A stretch of DNA of 64,000 nt, taken from assembly GCF_003369915.1 (NCBI RefSeq), contig NC_046675.1, forward strand, positions 23,436,001 through 23,500,000, given 5' to 3'. The translations under genes and the position numbers were made by a program. Shown in pieces: positions 1 through 14,312 of the stretch; within the stretch, counting starts at the first letter, position 1, and each line of letters starts with the position of its first letter. The notes beneath the pieces are model-generated. The model saw only the letters and a list, made by a program, of their open reading frames with translations. It did not search any database and had not been told where the DNA came from. The DNA comes from Drosophila miranda. Taxonomy: Eukaryota; Arthropoda; Insecta; Diptera; Drosophilidae.

Positions 1-3000
1 TTTTTGTATTTCGTTTTCCTTCTCTTAACTTTTTTCAGTTTCAGAAGTATGTTGCTGTTGGCTTTGTTTCAGTGATGCTGCTGATGTTGCTTTCCTCTCA
101 TGTTGGCCTTTACATAATATCTTTTGAAATTCGTTCTATATTATATTTTTTGCATATGTTTGTGGTGGTGGCACGGCACTTTTGTAAAGGCATTTACAGT
201 CCTCGCATTTTCTATTGTTTTTTTAATCCCCTTCTGCTGTGTTGTGGGTGGGAGAACTCTAGTAATTAGCTGCGGAGACAATGACAGCTAGCAACAATCG
301 TTAGATGGAGCAACTACAACAAGTGGCCACTCCTCCTTTGTTTTTATGGGCTAATGCAAATTTAATTGCGGTTTATTTTGCACAGCTGCTGACGCCCCAA
401 CAATAATAGAAAGCATAATAGAAGGGGCGAAGCTGTGGATACCCTTACAGAGGAATTCCGTATTTTAGTTTGAGTTAAGCGAAAAGAAGAAATGTTTGAA
501 TTGAATACTGAGAGCTCCTCTCTTAATGCTGTTCAATAATATATATGGCCAAAATCTGATCAAAACGATTATACTCTCTGTCAGAGTACAGGCAATATTC
601 TGCCCACTTTTCTGTACAATTCTGTACACTTTTGATAGCCAGTGTGCTGTTGCCAATGAAGTTTGTGGCCACATTTTCGAGACCTTATCATGTTTCTTCC
701 TGTGCTTGCTGTTGCCCTAATTTGCCACGCCCCAGCACGCACACAGGCGCCAAACGCCCACATGCTGTGTGTGCGCCGGGCTCTGCTCATTTGCTTTTCG
801 CTGTGCGCTCCCCCCCCCAACACTTTGCCCACTTTTCCGGCAAACTTTCAGCTCATTTCTGATATGGCTGTGGGTTTTAATGAGCTTCCCTTCTGATTGT
901 GGGGGAAAAAATGGGTAAAATCGTGCACTTTCCCAACTGCAAATGGAAGTGGCTGACCAACTTGCCACCTGGGGCCAGCAAGTTGGTCAAAGTAGCAATG
1001 AATGACAGAAGGGAACCACATCAACGAATGACGGAAGAAGCTGCAGCTGATTTGAGGAGTACGTCGTATGTTAGTGGATTGGTAAATTCCTTAACCTCAG
1101 GGCATGTGCCAATGCTTAAGGGCTGTAATTTAAGACCGGCTATTGTGTGCATTGAGGGCTGTTTAACTGCCAGCTAATTGATAACAATTTATATCGGTTT
1201 GTATCGGTTGAAGCTTTTATTTTTTCCAAATATTAATTTGAAGATATAAAACCTGTGTAACCCCTATAAGTATTCATTGCATGACAATTATTAGCAAAGA
1301 AAAGCAAATGCAAGCTACTATTCTGCCCCTAGTTCTTTTAGGAATAAGATGACACACACAGTTGAAGATAATTGGACGGCTTTGAAAATTCTAGGTATCA
1401 CAGAAATAGCTTTATATACGAGTGGTAGAATTTATGATGTATGAATGAATTCCATGTAAACCCCACTTTCAACGCATCACTTGGCCATTGTTGAACAACC
1501 CCTCAGCACACAATAGCAGTCATTGTCGGAGGGCCGGGGCCTGTCTATAGATTGACTCCTTTTTTCCCAAATGCAACAGTGCGTATGCGTTATCTAAACT
1601 TTGAAGAACAATTGTTGCCTTGGTAATTGCAGGTTCAGGGTTCAGGCCAAATGCTGTCGTTGCTTGTTGCTGGATGTCGGATGCCGATGGCAGCTGATGA
1701 TGGGGCTGGCTGGGTGGTCTGGGTAGCAGCTGTTATCACATCCTAATGGTAATGCGATATTCATTGAAGCTGTATTGGCGGCACGACCATGGCACAGCAT
1801 CCTTTCGTTTCTCAGAATCCAAACAGAAATCATAGCATACTTATTTGCGCCGAAAGGCGGCATAGCGGATGCTTACGAGGCCTCCGGCTGTATGCTGCTG
1901 TTGTTGTTGACGTTACTGCTGCTGCTACTGAGCCGTTGCTGCTCCTGCTGCCGATGATGATGATAGCTTATGTAACTAACGCTGCATAAATCCGTGCAAA
2001 CGCACACACACACACACACAGAAGCAGAGAGGATGGCGGAGCAGAGGCCAAAGTACATATTTTTTCTTTCTTTTGCTTAACTATTCAAATGACATTTTAG
2101 TTGCTTGCCTTTTTTTAGCCACTCCTGAATGGGTGTGTGTATGTCTGCACCACTGATAATTCTTTTGGCGCACTCATGCCTCAGGCCTCGTGCCCCATGC
2201 CAAATGGTGCTGCGTGCTTTTAACACTAACAAGCAGCAGCAACAACTACAGCAGCAGCAGCACCGATGCCAAAGGAATGGACAGACACACCCGAACAAAG
2301 GTAAGTTGGAGAGCAGACTCTTCTTGGACAACACATAGATACACCAACACTTACACAAGCACTTCTATTTCACAGACAAGCACACGCACACGTACACGTT
2401 CTCTTAGATTTGGCCCGGTTCGAATGGCTCTGGCTTTGGCTCTGGCTCTGGCTTTTGGCAGCGATTGCGATTCCGTGGACGTTGCTGTCGACTGATGCTC
2501 TTGCTAATGTTCATCTCACGTCGATGGACCATTTTTGACTGGCTTCAAATCGAAGTCTGCCTGCTGCCAGCCTGCTGACTGCCTGTCGTCCTCGCCTCGT
2601 TGTTGGCCAACAGCAAACAGAAGGCAGAGAGCGGGTTCAGAGAGCGGAGCGAAGCGAGAAGAGCAGAGGAGCAAAAGAGAGCGGCACGAAGCAGAGATCT
2701 TATAACAATTGGTGGCTGTTGTTGTCTCTGCTCGATTCCTGGAGAAATCTTTGCAAAAATGAGAGATAGTTCAACAAACGGACAGGGAAAGAGAGACACC
2801 AAGAGCGAGAGAGTCGAAGAGAAAGAGAAAGGGTATTGCAAGAACTTTCTCTTGTTGCATTTGCAGGCGGGCAACGCACGTGAGTGGATAGTGCTGCCAG
2901 ACTATTGATAGGTGAGGAAGATGTGGAAATGGAGATGTGGAATTCTAGATGTGCTGAAATTTTAACAAATTAATTTATAGAAATTAATCTGAGAAGAAAT

Positions 3001-6000
3001 AGTTAAGAATATGGTGTATAGCTCGGAATATTTGTAAGCCACAGGGAATATGTGCATTTTTTACGAGAACTTCATATCTCTTTCTTAGATTATTATGATT
3101 TATTCTTTAGAACACCTTAAAAACTATAATCTTTTTATATAATTTCAGACACGATGGCAGCCTATAAAAATCTCTTATAAAATCTCTTCTACTGTCGCAC
3201 TGTTCTCTCTTGAGGTCCACTCTCCGCACATGCGCTTCGACCATCAAAACAATTTCGAGTTTTGCAGCAAAGAGACAAAAAAATAAATGTCTAACAACAA
3301 ATATATATAGATGTGCATATATATAGACCACCACAAGACCAAAACTCGCTTAGTTGCCGCGTTGACAACTTTGTGGCAGGCAACAACCAAACACAGACAC
3401 ACGGACAATATGCCGACAACATGGGGTGGTATGGTGTGGATGCTCTTCGAGGATGGCCTGAGAGATGGTCAGTGCAATGTGAGAAGGATAAAAGACAAGA
3501 GAACTGAAGATGCATTGGCTTTCTGGGCTAGAAGTTGCCCAAGCAGTGACCTGAGCAATGACCCGCTTAGACATTGGAGAGATTTATCTTTAGCAAGTAA
3601 CACTCGTATCGTAGTAATACCTATGGGCGAACAAATAAATCTAATGCTAAACTTTTGACACCGTCACGGCAGGCGAGCCACAGTGGTATTTCCTGTTCCT
3701 CGCCCACAGCGATTCCTGCTTGAATCTGTCTGCCTGTCAGCGACCAACAAAAGGAGTGACACTTGCCGAGGCACACACATTTATCTATTATATATTGTAC
3801 ATTATATATTTCTCTGCTGAAATTTATGACCTCCCATCACCTTTCTATGGCACCCAAAAAATCTTTCACATCTAGGAAATAAATAATAATAATAAATTTT
3901 TTTAGCTTTTTATATGCCACTCCGTTTGTTCGTTTGGCATTTCTCACATTTCTTTGCCATTCTTATGACAATGTCAACATTTCTTTTTGCTCTACCTAAT
4001 GGCAGGACAAACACACACACACGCACACAGCTTCTCACACAGATACGCACGCACACTTGCACTTATGTATTTTCAATCGGTTCGCTGTTGTTCCTTTCTT
4101 CTTTGGCTATGCATGGCCATAAATTTTGGTTGAAGATTCGCTTCGGTTATGAGGAAAGCAGGCGACTATGGGTAGTCCAAAAATAAAGCGGATAATTTCT
4201 GATTTTGACACACGCACTCACACAAGCACGCACAGGCAGAAAGAGGGAAAGGACACACACAGTCGCACAATTGTTATTTTTGCCATTTTTTGTTTGTTTG
4301 TCATTTAACAGATTTTTGCTCCCCTTGCTCTGGCTATTGATTTCTAATTTTTCCTTCGTCGGCTTAATGCCACATATTTGCCCATTCTTTGGAGGGCATT
4401 CCCAACACACATACATGTACAGTATACGCATGTATATATATATATATATGAACGAGTGTATGTCCTTGTGTCGCATTGATTTCGTAATTTATGAGCAATT
4501 TGATGGATTGCGCAAATAATTTTTTTATGTTTATTTTTGAGTTTTTATTGTTGTGGCCGCCGCCTGTGTGGTTCGTCTGTTTGCCGGGGCTTGTGGCATG
4601 TCATATGCTGCTGTTTGTGGCTTTTGGTGGGGGGGATGGAGGGCTACCGGCGGCACACATGGGTGCCAGCGAGCCTTTCGTTTTGGGCTTAAATGTGGTT
4701 CATATTTATTGTTGCATGAGTAAGTAAGTGACAACCAAAAGTGTTGCCTACTTTTGGGTGGCGCTTTTAAGGATTAAAGCTTGGAATGGGTGACGGTTTT
4801 TTTGATGAATTGTGTTCCTGATGGGTACATCATTTAAATGAAATTTATTGGAATCTTAAAAAGAGAAAGGAAGATAAATGGGAGAAGTCCCATTATCAAT
4901 TTCATAAAATTATGCAATTCCCAAACAGCTGTAAATATGATAAACCGTCAAATTTAATTTGGGTCATGATTACCAAAAGTGTATTTAATCAATGCAAAAG
5001 AGCGAGAGAAACGATCAAAAACATTAAACCCCGTTAGATTAGTCAAATTAATTGTAATTGTAAATGAATGTAAGGCCGCTGGGCATTTATGTTTGTTAAA
5101 TAATTAATGTGGATACATTGCCCAGACCAGACTACCGCGGTTAGCTAATTGAGGCAAACGCATCTGCGTAATTAAATTTTCAGTCGAAAGGCCATAAAAA
5201 TAAATCAACAGCGAAAAAGAGGAAATCCGGTAACAAAAAATGCGAAAATTTCATGCGGGAACTTCGTTAACATGGATGAAATCGGCTCACTTGCAGGGCC
5301 AATTAAATGTTGAATCAATATTGTTAAATCTCCCACAAAAACAAACACATGCACGTGCGTACATAGGGGTATTCGCAATTGGTGTGCGTAAATACCCAGC
5401 ATTTGAATAATCCATGTGTTCCGCCCTCGCATATGCGTGTGTGAGAGCTTACATGTACATACGAGTCTACCCGTACATTCACTATTTTGAAAGCCATCTG
5501 AATGGGAGGGTAAACTAACTGGCAAAGCACCCGGATACCCCAAGTCCTGTCCAGTTACAACAACAATCGGAATTCGTATTGGCAAGTGCTTTGTCAGCGT
5601 TTAAACACGTCGCCGACAACATTTTGATGTTGGTTAAAACTCATTTCACATGTGCGTCCACCACACATGAATGGCAGTCGGCCAATAATTGTAGATGTTT
5701 TGCTCCTTTCGTTCTCTAATTTGTGTTACTTTGTACATGTACAAATTCCATTTAGGCCAGGAATAAATGAATACAGGGTGCTTCGGGTGTATTTAGTATT
5801 TCAGTCCTGCAAAGGGTTTTCCCAGCAATAGCAATCAAAAAGCTTTTAAATAATAATTTTAAAATGCTAGTTCAAGCACCATTAACATCAGTTAAAATAA
5901 AATGTACTCTACAAATATTTTAGCATTTCCAATTGCAAAACTCAAATAGTTCATCTATCAAAGCCTCTGAATTTGTGGCCTCACTCTTCCCAGGGGATTC

Positions 6001-7814
6001 GATTTGATTTGAGTTCGATGCCTGGCTGAACCCATTGAGGCAAAGTACACTCGAACTAGCAGCAAAGCCGTGAACTATCCATCAGGTCGAGCCACGAGCC
6101 CACACATTTCCATGCAAATATATAAATGTTACTTTTTTCTTTATTATTTTAGGTCAGAAATTTGGGGAGGGGCATCTGCGGCAAACAGGATGGGTGCCTG
6201 CCAAGGAGAGCACAACACCCTCCTTCTGGTGGGCACTTACGACCAACAAATACACACAGGCATACTAAAATAATCGATGCTTTTAAAATTTGCATAAGTT
6301 TGGATACCACAGATGCTACACCAGAGCCATAGTCAGAGCCGAAGCCGGTGCCGGAGAAGCCTAGCATTTCCATACACCCCATTTTCCATTTCCACATTGC
6401 GCACACGCCGCGTTGACGTGAACTCAGCTGGAGCCAGAGACAGACCCAGACCCAGACCCAGACCCAGACCCAGACCCAGACCCAGACCCAGACCCAGACC
6501 CAGACCCAGACCCAGACCCCTCTGAAACACCGAACGATGGACCTGGAGACGGCGGTGACAGGTTCGTGGGCGTTCGATTTAATTGTGGGAACGCACACAC
6601 CACGTAGCCGGACTTGGTCGATATACAACTCGGCCTAGGAGTGCTTAAAAATTCAGCTTTTTAGCCAAGGAAACTATATATTTTTTCATTACCAGTGTGT
6701 GAGGGACGTGGCCTTAACCCAACCGTGGGAACTCTTTCCTCAAAGTACACGTCTTTATGCACAGCACAGCCCCAATGACCGCAACCCTCAGCGAAAGAGG
6801 AGCAAAACTTGTTAACTTTTCAGATTTCACATTTCATTAGCGTCGACAGCGCCTTGCTGGCAGGTTAACTTGGTTCTCGTTGCGGTTTCTCTGAAATAAC
6901 ATCAGAAATTAATTTGTATAACTTTTTGAAAGTACCAACCAGTGCGTGAAATGTTGGCCTAAAAGTGCAGCAAATTGTTAAAAAAAACTAATTAAGGAAA
7001 CTTAAATACAATTAAATTTGAATTTTTTAAAAAGAAACGGCCAGGTATAGTTTTTGCGTTTAGTTTACGTTAAGACTGTTTTGAATATTTTTTTTCATTT
7101 ACTTCAATTATATAAATATTTTTTGAGTTTCCAAATTTATTTTAATAAATTTCCTAACAAATAGATATAATATTTTAATTTTTAAAATTCAAAGAAATCA
7201 CATTTAGTTTTTTTTAATGTAAAAAGGATTTGCGTTTCTGTAATGTTTACTAAATTAATAATTGTATATTTGGAAATTTCTTCATCATAAAAAAATATTT
7301 TGTTGGATAAACTAATTATTTTAAGTGAGAATATTATTTTCTTTTAAAAACTATTCCTAAGCTGTACATTTAATTAAAGTTGAATTCACTGGAAATCTGT
7401 TCTTGAAAATGAGGAGCAGTAGAAGAACGAAGAAATAAGCCACTAATTTGTTGGCTGCATTTTCCATTTAAATTATTCATGAGCTTAACTGATTAAATGT
7501 CTCCATGAATCTGGTTAAGAACACACAAAGCTGGCTATCCATTGCGCAGCTAAATTATAGCTCAGAATCAGACGGTCTTTTGGCATGAATAAAACATGCG
7601 AAATCGAATAAATTGGGGACTGATTTTTTCCTTTGAGCCACGACATCAGACAAAGCTCCAGAAATACTCCCCAACTCTGGCAGAGATTTCCACCATCCAC
7701 ATCAACCCACCCACCCACCCCACATAATCCATTTGCAATAATTGCTAATTAAATTGGCGAAAACCCAATTAATTTCCTCGTTGATTTTCCACGGTTCTCT
7801 TCCATCTCTGACAG
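1..7814. other. Intergenic/5' region upstream of Orco, no gene seen
   Basis: No reading frame here resembles a protein; the longer ones are low-complexity or shadows of simple repeats. The stretch holds CA/TG microsatellites (about 2003-2020, 4011-4060, 4433-4450), CAG-rich runs near 2230-2260, a purine-rich GAGAG tract at about 2620-2840 and the hexanucleotide array listed separately. The region 6960-7500 is strongly AT-rich. The Orco start codon follows a splice-acceptor-like CAG at 7812-7814, so a non-coding Orco 5' exon and promoter probably lie in this stretch, but I could not place them. Confidence 0.6.
6437..6520. repeat. Hexanucleotide tandem repeat (CAGACC)n
   Basis: About 13 near-perfect copies of the 6-base unit CAGACC. 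Because the unit is a multiple of three it is open in several frames and gives artificial dipeptide proteins (Pro-Arg, Trp-Val, Gly-Leu). These should not be taken as genes. Confidence 0.95.
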
Positions 7815-7815
7815 G

Positions 7816-10442
7816 ATGACAACGACAATGCAGCCCAGCAAGTATACGGGCCTCGTGGCCGATCTGATGCCCAATATACGGGCCATGAAGTATTCGGGCC
7901 TTTTCATGCACAATTTTACCGGCGGAAGCGGGTTCATGAAGAAGGTGTACTCTTCGATTCATCTGGTCCTGTTGCTGATGCAATTCATCTTCATTCTGGT
8001 TAATATGGCTCTGAATGCAGAGGAAGTCAATGAATTGTCAGGGAATACAATTACTGCATTGTTCTTTACTCATTGCATCACAAAATTTATATATTTGGCT
8101 GTGAATCAGAAGAATTTTTACAGGTGAATGTGGTCCCTTTTTTGGTCCCTGTCCCTGTGGAGGGGTAAGAATTTCCTGACCACTTATGTCATTCCTTTGC
8201 AGAACGCTGAACATCTGGAACCAGGTGAACTCTCATCCATTGTTCGCCGAATCGGATGCCCGCTACCACTCGATTGCTTTGGCCAAAATGCGGAAGCTCT
8301 TCTTTCTGGTGATGCTAACGACCATCCTCTCGGCCACTGCCTGGACCACCATCACCTTCTTCGGGGACAGTGTCAAGATGGTGGTTGACCATGAGACTAA
8401 CTCCAGCATGGCCGTGGAAATTCCACGACTGCCCATCAAGTCGTTCTATCCGTGGAATGCATTCCATGGCATGTTCTACATGATAAGCTTTGCCTTTCAG
8501 GTCTACTACGTTCTCTTCTCTATGATCCACTCGAACCTGTGCGACGTGATGTTCTGCTCCTGGCTGATCTTCGCCTGCGAACAGCTGCAGCATCTCAAGG
8601 GCATCATGAAGCCACTGATGGAGCTATCCGCCTCCCTGGACACGTACAGACCCAACTCGGCTGCTCTCTTCAGATCGCTCTCGGCCCAATCCAAGTCCGA
8701 GCTCATTCGGAATGAGGGTGAGTCCCCATTTACATCCCCACTAATTGCTTCATTCAGCTGGAATTGAATTGCAGAAAAGGATCCCGGCAACGACCTGGAC
8801 ATGTCCGGCGTCTACAGTTCCAAAGCCGATTGGGGCGCCCAGTTCCGTGCACCGACCACCCTCCAGTCCTTTGGCAATGGCAATGGTAATGGCAACGGCG
8901 GCGGAGCGGCAAACGGGGCTAATCCCAATGGCCTGACCAAAAAACAGGAGATGATGGTGCGCAGCGCCATCAAGTACTGGGTGGAGCGGCACAAGCACGT
9001 GGTGCGGTGAGTCAAAACCTGCACAATTTTACATCTAGATTATGGCTGGGCTTCTGGGGTTTTGTTTCGGTTGAAGGACAGATAGACAGATGGAGTGCCT
9101 GTGTCCTGTGATTGCTTTTTGTGCACTTAATAAGTTGTGTGGTTCAGTGCTTGAAATTGGTTTTGCATTCGGTGAGAGAAATTCAAAAGTTTTTTACTGC
9201 AGTTGAAGAGTTGCTGATAATTCTAAATATTGTATTATACTATCCAAAATAACATATTTGAATAAACATCTTTTAATACTAGTTAAATTCCATTAAAAAG
9301 AATCAAATTAAAGCCATTTCTAACCCACAACATTATTAGAACTAGAGAATAATTACTTTACTCCAACTTCTTTAGATAAATATCCATAAATTGTAGAAAT
9401 CGTATAAAGTAAAGGGCACGGCTTATGCATTCTAGTCGTAGTTTATTACCTGACAGCTTGATAGTCTGAGATAACTCTTATTAAAAAGCAATGAATATAG
9501 ATAAAGATAAATGCCTGTAAATTCGAGCAACTACCATTCAATAACTTCTATTTCCTATCTTACATGACAATCAATTTCATTGTTTATTTCGAAAATTAAA
9601 TTTCTCTATCTCTCTATCTAAGCTACAAACAAACTTATTCAGAGCATTCATTGGCCGTGCCCAGGACTTGCTGCAGTTTATTTGATTTGCTAGATTATTT
9701 CCTCAATTGCAATGCCTGTCGTTGGAATCTCTGTTAAATGATTGCATCGTCTCGTGCCCCAGGGGCTGCCCATTCCCTTTAGCATTGTTTGCCTTGTAAA
9801 GTCTGGGAGTTTCGTGATTTGTTGACCAACTTATTGACCCACTCTCTAACCCTTTTACCACTCTCGTTGGCAGCCTGGTGGCTGCCATTGGAGACACCTA
9901 CGGAGCTGCCCTGCTGCTGCACATGTTGACCTCGACCATCAAGCTGACCCTGCTCGCCTATCAGGCAACGAAAATTACCGGAGTCAATGTCTACGCCTTT
10001 ACGGTTGTCGGATATTTGGGCTATGCCCTGGCACAGGTGTTTCACTTTTGCATCTTTGGCAATCGGCTGATTGAGGAGGTGAGTGTGGAGGGCTGAGCCG
10101 AGTATTCCACATGGAATAACTAACTTTTGAGGCTGCTTGCAACAGAGCTCATCAGTCATGGAGGCCGCCTACTCCTGCCACTGGTACGATGGCTCCGAGG
10201 AGGCCAAGACCTTCGTTCAGATCGTGTGCCAGCAGTGCCAGAAGGCCATGAGCATATCGGGTGCCAAGTTCTTTACCGTCTCGCTGGATTTGTTTGCCTC
10301 GGTACGTTCTTCGAATTGGATTTCACTTCCACTCGATTGGAAAATAAATAAGGTAACAAATACATTAAAACCTGTATCATATGCATTGCAGGTTCTGGGC
10401 GCCGTTGTCACCTATTTCATGGTGCTGGTGCAGCTCAAGTGA
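7816..10442 (+). CDS. Orco: Odorant receptor co-receptor (Orco, formerly Or83b)
   Basis: Obligate subunit of insect odorant-gated cation channels. It pairs with tuning odorant receptors in olfactory neuron dendrites, brings them to the cilium and lines the pore. Six coding exons with consensus GT-AG sites: 7816-8123, 8203-8717, 8775-9006, 9874-10078, 10146-10301 and 10392-10442, giving 488 aa, the normal size for the family. Seven hydrophobic segments are visible. The N-terminus starts [12 protein letters not shown]. The third exon carries a Gly/Asn-rich stretch followed by the conserved [14 protein letters not shown] segment, which covers the known calmodulin-binding site in the second intracellular loop. 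The C-terminus [11 protein letters not shown] is characteristic. The ATG lies one base after an acceptor-like CAG, so a 5' UTR intron is likely. The largest intron (867 bp, 9007-9873) shows nothing coding. An AATAAA at 10747-10752 is a plausible poly(A) signal. Identification is very secure. Confidence 0.98.
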
Positions 10443-13400
10443 ACGGCTCCTGGCGGACTTGATGGATTGATGGATAGTCTGTGCCTGGAAAGCGAATGCC
10501 AAGGAGTCCCCGTGCTAAGCCCCAAACTAAACCCCTCTACAACGACTCCCCCTCAACAAACCACACATTGTAGAGCAATTATAACGCAAATTATATATAT
10601 TTTATACCATACCAAGTCGAAGGACGACGAACGAGCCCCGTGGGACCTGGAATACTTACATGCTGGGGCGCAAATAGAGGCCTTGAAATATTTATCGATT
10701 TTTGTACACATGTAGAGCTTTCAATGTAAACTCAAGATGCAAACCAAATAAATGTGTAGTGAAAATGCAAGGGGAGTGGGGTCGGTAAGTGTCAGTAAAG
10801 AGCCAGCTGGTTAATGGCAGCAGGATAATTATGGTTTCTCTGGGAGACCACATATTACAGAATGCTAGTCTGGAGCCAGTGCCTCTTGAAGATGGTTGAG
10901 CTGGGGTTTATTTAGTATTACCTCTGAAACTTAATCAGTGGCCAGACCTTCTCCACGTGTGGCATGCTCTTAACGATGCAGACTCTGATTCATGCCCAGC
11001 CACAGCCACAGCCATCACACGCTTCACTGCCGTTGCATGCTCCCATAGTTTTCCCCCGCCGCATGGCCAAAACGAACTTAATTGAATATAAATTATGTAT
11101 CACCATCTTTGGCCAGAGTTTTCCATCTTTCCATCTCTTCGAATGATATATTTTTTGGCAATCGCGGTGGCAATTAATGGCCAACTGGTCTGGCGCAATA
11201 ATAGAAGCACTAAACAATCATCCACAATTGCAGCCGAATGCGAACAATTAAACGAAATGTGGCAAAAGTGTAGTTTCAAATCACACATATCTACATACGC
11301 GCATTTTTATATATGTGGTACATATTTGTATACACATGTGTGCTGCTCTTATATTTTTGTTGGCATTTTGAAAGCGCACTTTATGGTTTTTGAAATTGCC
11401 CAACTTCGGTCGGAGCTCGCTGCTGGAACTGAACTCGAGAAAACAGAGCTAAGAAACAGCTAAGAGTTAAGAAAACGCTATACAACTCGAACTTTTAATG
11501 CGGCCACGCTCGGTACATTCAGCCAAAAGTTTTTATTTCTTACAGCTTTCATAAAACAAAAGGAAAGAAAGGCCTTGCTTGGCCACCGAAGAAGTACATA
11601 CTCTTAGAATTGAACTATTTTTTGTCTGCTATTTAATAAAGTGATCCGAGGTGGATTTAATTTGATAAATTGGTAAGACGTTAAAGAACAATATTTTCAT
11701 CAGAACTGTGGCACCATGTGCTACAAAAAATAAAGCTTTCGACCAGATATCTTTGAAACTGAAGGAATTCTGATGCTAATTTAGAAAAGGGAAAAAAATC
11801 AACTCTTTTTTTTTTGTACAAACACCTTATCAACGGCATAATACCCTCTACCTTTTTAAGAGTACAAAAACGAAAAGCGAACAACGAAGCACTACAACCT
11901 AAGCTGGCAGAGTGTGTGTGTGGTACAGGTAAGGCGTCGCAGAAGTGTATATACTATCTAGTCACCCTCCCATCCCTCCTAACCAGCCACTTCTTACTGT
12001 TAATTTCTTTATTGCGCCGACTTTCGTCTGCCAATGAAAGTTTCTTGACTTTGGAAATGCAACAACAGCCGCTACAGAAGGCCCAGCAACAGCAGAAACT
12101 CTGCTTAACTTATAAATCTACTATTTAATTAGTTTTCTTTGCTAAATTTTTTTTCTTTTGTAAACAAACATCTGGTTCTTCCGAAACTTAAATTGTATTT
12201 GCGATTTTTGCTGTTCAACCTCATTTGTCAATTGGCAGTACGATTTCTTTTCGGGGTTTTACATTAAACATCTCACGAATTGAGTCATTAAAATAAGAGT
12301 ACAAGTCATCAACATACCACACTATACGAGTACGAAACATTTTTTAATATTCGACATGTTAATGACACTTTTATATACCGCTTAACACATTTCGTTTACA
12401 TAACTCTTCCGTTTTGAGCTATTTTTATTTGTCAATGCATAATGGAGAAATTTCAGAGTTCAAAAGTTTACATTGCAAATATATATAGTAGATTTTGCTT
12501 CTTGAAAAGCTATAATTTAGGTGCATTTTAGACCGAAAAGTGTTGTTGATTTTTCAATGCATAGTCCAATTTGGGAGTACATTTTCCTATATACTGTAGC
12601 TTCAGAACAGACTGAAGAAGACTGAAAAGAAAAATATTTGGTGGAATGAGGCATACGGATAATGTTTTCTTTAAGGAGAAAATTGTGCCTCATAATATTA
12701 AAAAGGTAATATATACGAGTAACTATTGTAATAATTAAAACATCTTTCTTGGGCATACAACAACTTCCGTGTCAGAGCTACAACGTTTTCACATGCGAAA
12801 AACTGAAAAAAAATATGTTAGTTCTTATGGTATCCCAGATAATTTCATTCATTCATAAAACACGCATAAGACACCAACATCATCAGCTTTTTTCTGTTGC
12901 ATTTCAAGTTCTTATACTGCCATTATAGGTGCAGTCCTAGCTTTGGTTAGTTACAACATTTTTCCATATTATTTTTTTGCATTTGGCTTCACGTTTATTT
13001 CCACACTTGCAGCGTCTGGTAGTGTTCGCTTCATGGCAAAAAAAAAGGGCGAGAGCAAGTTCAATGCATGCAAAGTCAAAGTCAAAACCCTCCACCCCCT
13101 TTCCGCAGTCCCGCAAACCCCTTTGAAAGCCCGCTTCTCTGGCCAATACGAGCGTATATAATTGCTGGCAATCAGCTAGTGGAATAATAAAAACTTAACC
13201 AAAAAACCAGAGAAAAACGAAGAAAATAGAGGCAAAACGCAATGCTTAGACTTATGGAAAATGTACATTTTTATTTAAATGAAAATGAGGAAACGCCTGG
13301 CAAGTTCAACGACTCAGACAGAGACTTGGTGAAAGATATTCGTAAAATTTCAAATCGGAATCCAATTCGAATCCAATTTCGACTGCGCCTACGAATCCAC

Positions 13401-14166
13401 ATGTGCAATAAATTGCTTAATTGTGAAAATGTTGAAAATGTACAGTATAAAGAAACAATTATGACAGACAATACTCGTAATGCAATCCGTATCGATAGAT
13501 GTGGTAGTGCTTTTATGCTTTGGGGTAATTGCTCACTTTTTGCACGCACTTTTTTAGGTTTAAGAAGAGCAATTGGGTGGAAATGATGGGGGATCCGAAA
13601 TGGAAGATTTTTAAGGGGGGATTGATGGGTCCAAAAGTAGCTTAGCCCTTAAAAGAACGAATGATAGCTCCGCATAACATTCTTCCAAAACAAAAGACTG
13701 AAGACACGAACTTGGGTGCGAAACTTGGCTAAACCCTTGGGTTGCCGTCAAGGGTCGGTTGGGGTATAAGACATTTAGGTGCCGTGCATGGTATCGTATC
13801 TGTCCGATGTGAATCACTGTCTGGTGTCTGAGTGTTGGATCAGTGTCTGGAGCGACGTGGAGTGTGTGATTATTGTCTGCTGGTCGAATGGTGTTTAGTT
13901 GTTTGGAGGATCGGCAGTGGAGCGTGGCCAGCAGTCTGCGCCGCTCATTGAACTTCTCTTGCGCAAATGGGCAGCACTTCTCTCCTCTCCGTCTCCCCCC
14001 TCCAACGAGCAACAGTCAGCGCGTGCATTTTTCTCTTTGACCGATTTTCATGGCATGATCTGTTTTATGGCTTTCGGTTTTCTTTTGCCATTCGTTGTTG
14101 CAATCGTGTGCGATCCGAACGCGGTTCGTTTTCTGTCGTATCTCATCGTTTTCAAAGTTCGCGGAG
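10443..14166. other. Orco 3' UTR and intergenic DNA
   Basis: The first about 310 bases are likely Orco 3' UTR, ending after AATAAA at 10747-10752. Beyond this I see no supported gene. A full 8-base DRE palindrome (TATCGATA) is at 13490-13497, in otherwise undistinguished AT-rich sequence. The last few hundred bases lead into the TATA/Inr/DPE promoter annotated next. Confidence 0.6.
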
Positions 14167-14234
14167 TATTTAAGTGGCACGAAACATGTTTGCAGACATA
14201 CAGTTTCAGTTAACATCTTGAGCGCTTCGGTTGT
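14167..14234 (+). promoter_or_regulatory. Core promoter of the CRAL-TRIO gene (TATA-like, Inr, DPE)
   Basis: TATTTAA lies at 14167-14173, an initiator-like ACAGTT at 14200-14205 (A+1 at 14202), and GGTTGT at 14229-14234, which fits the DPE consensus RGWYVT at exactly +28 to +33. A second Inr-like TCAGTT at 14206-14211 is an alternative start but has no DPE at the right distance. The elements were found by eye; no transcript data are available. Confidence 0.6.
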
Positions 14235-14312
14235 GTCAATCATACGTCGCGTTGTCCATTGGATACTAAAGGATTACTCACTGACTAACTAACAAAACAC
14301 TCTCTAACCAAG
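14202..14312 (+). other. Predicted non-coding first exon of the CRAL-TRIO gene
   Basis: The stretch runs from the predicted start site to a consensus 5' splice site (CCAAG followed by GTGAGC at 14313). It holds no long open frame. The next strong acceptor in front of a start codon is at 16951-16953, directly before the CRAL-TRIO ATG, which implies a 2641-bp first intron (14313-16953). Nothing coding is supported inside that intron. The intron pairing is inferred from splice-site quality and from the absence of another gene between. Confidence 0.55.

Noticed and set aside
6149-6628. Long frames across the hexanucleotide repeat (Trp-Val, Pro-Arg and Gly-Leu repeats)
   Set aside because: Products of a CAGACC repeat that is open in most frames; no flanking protein-like sequence.
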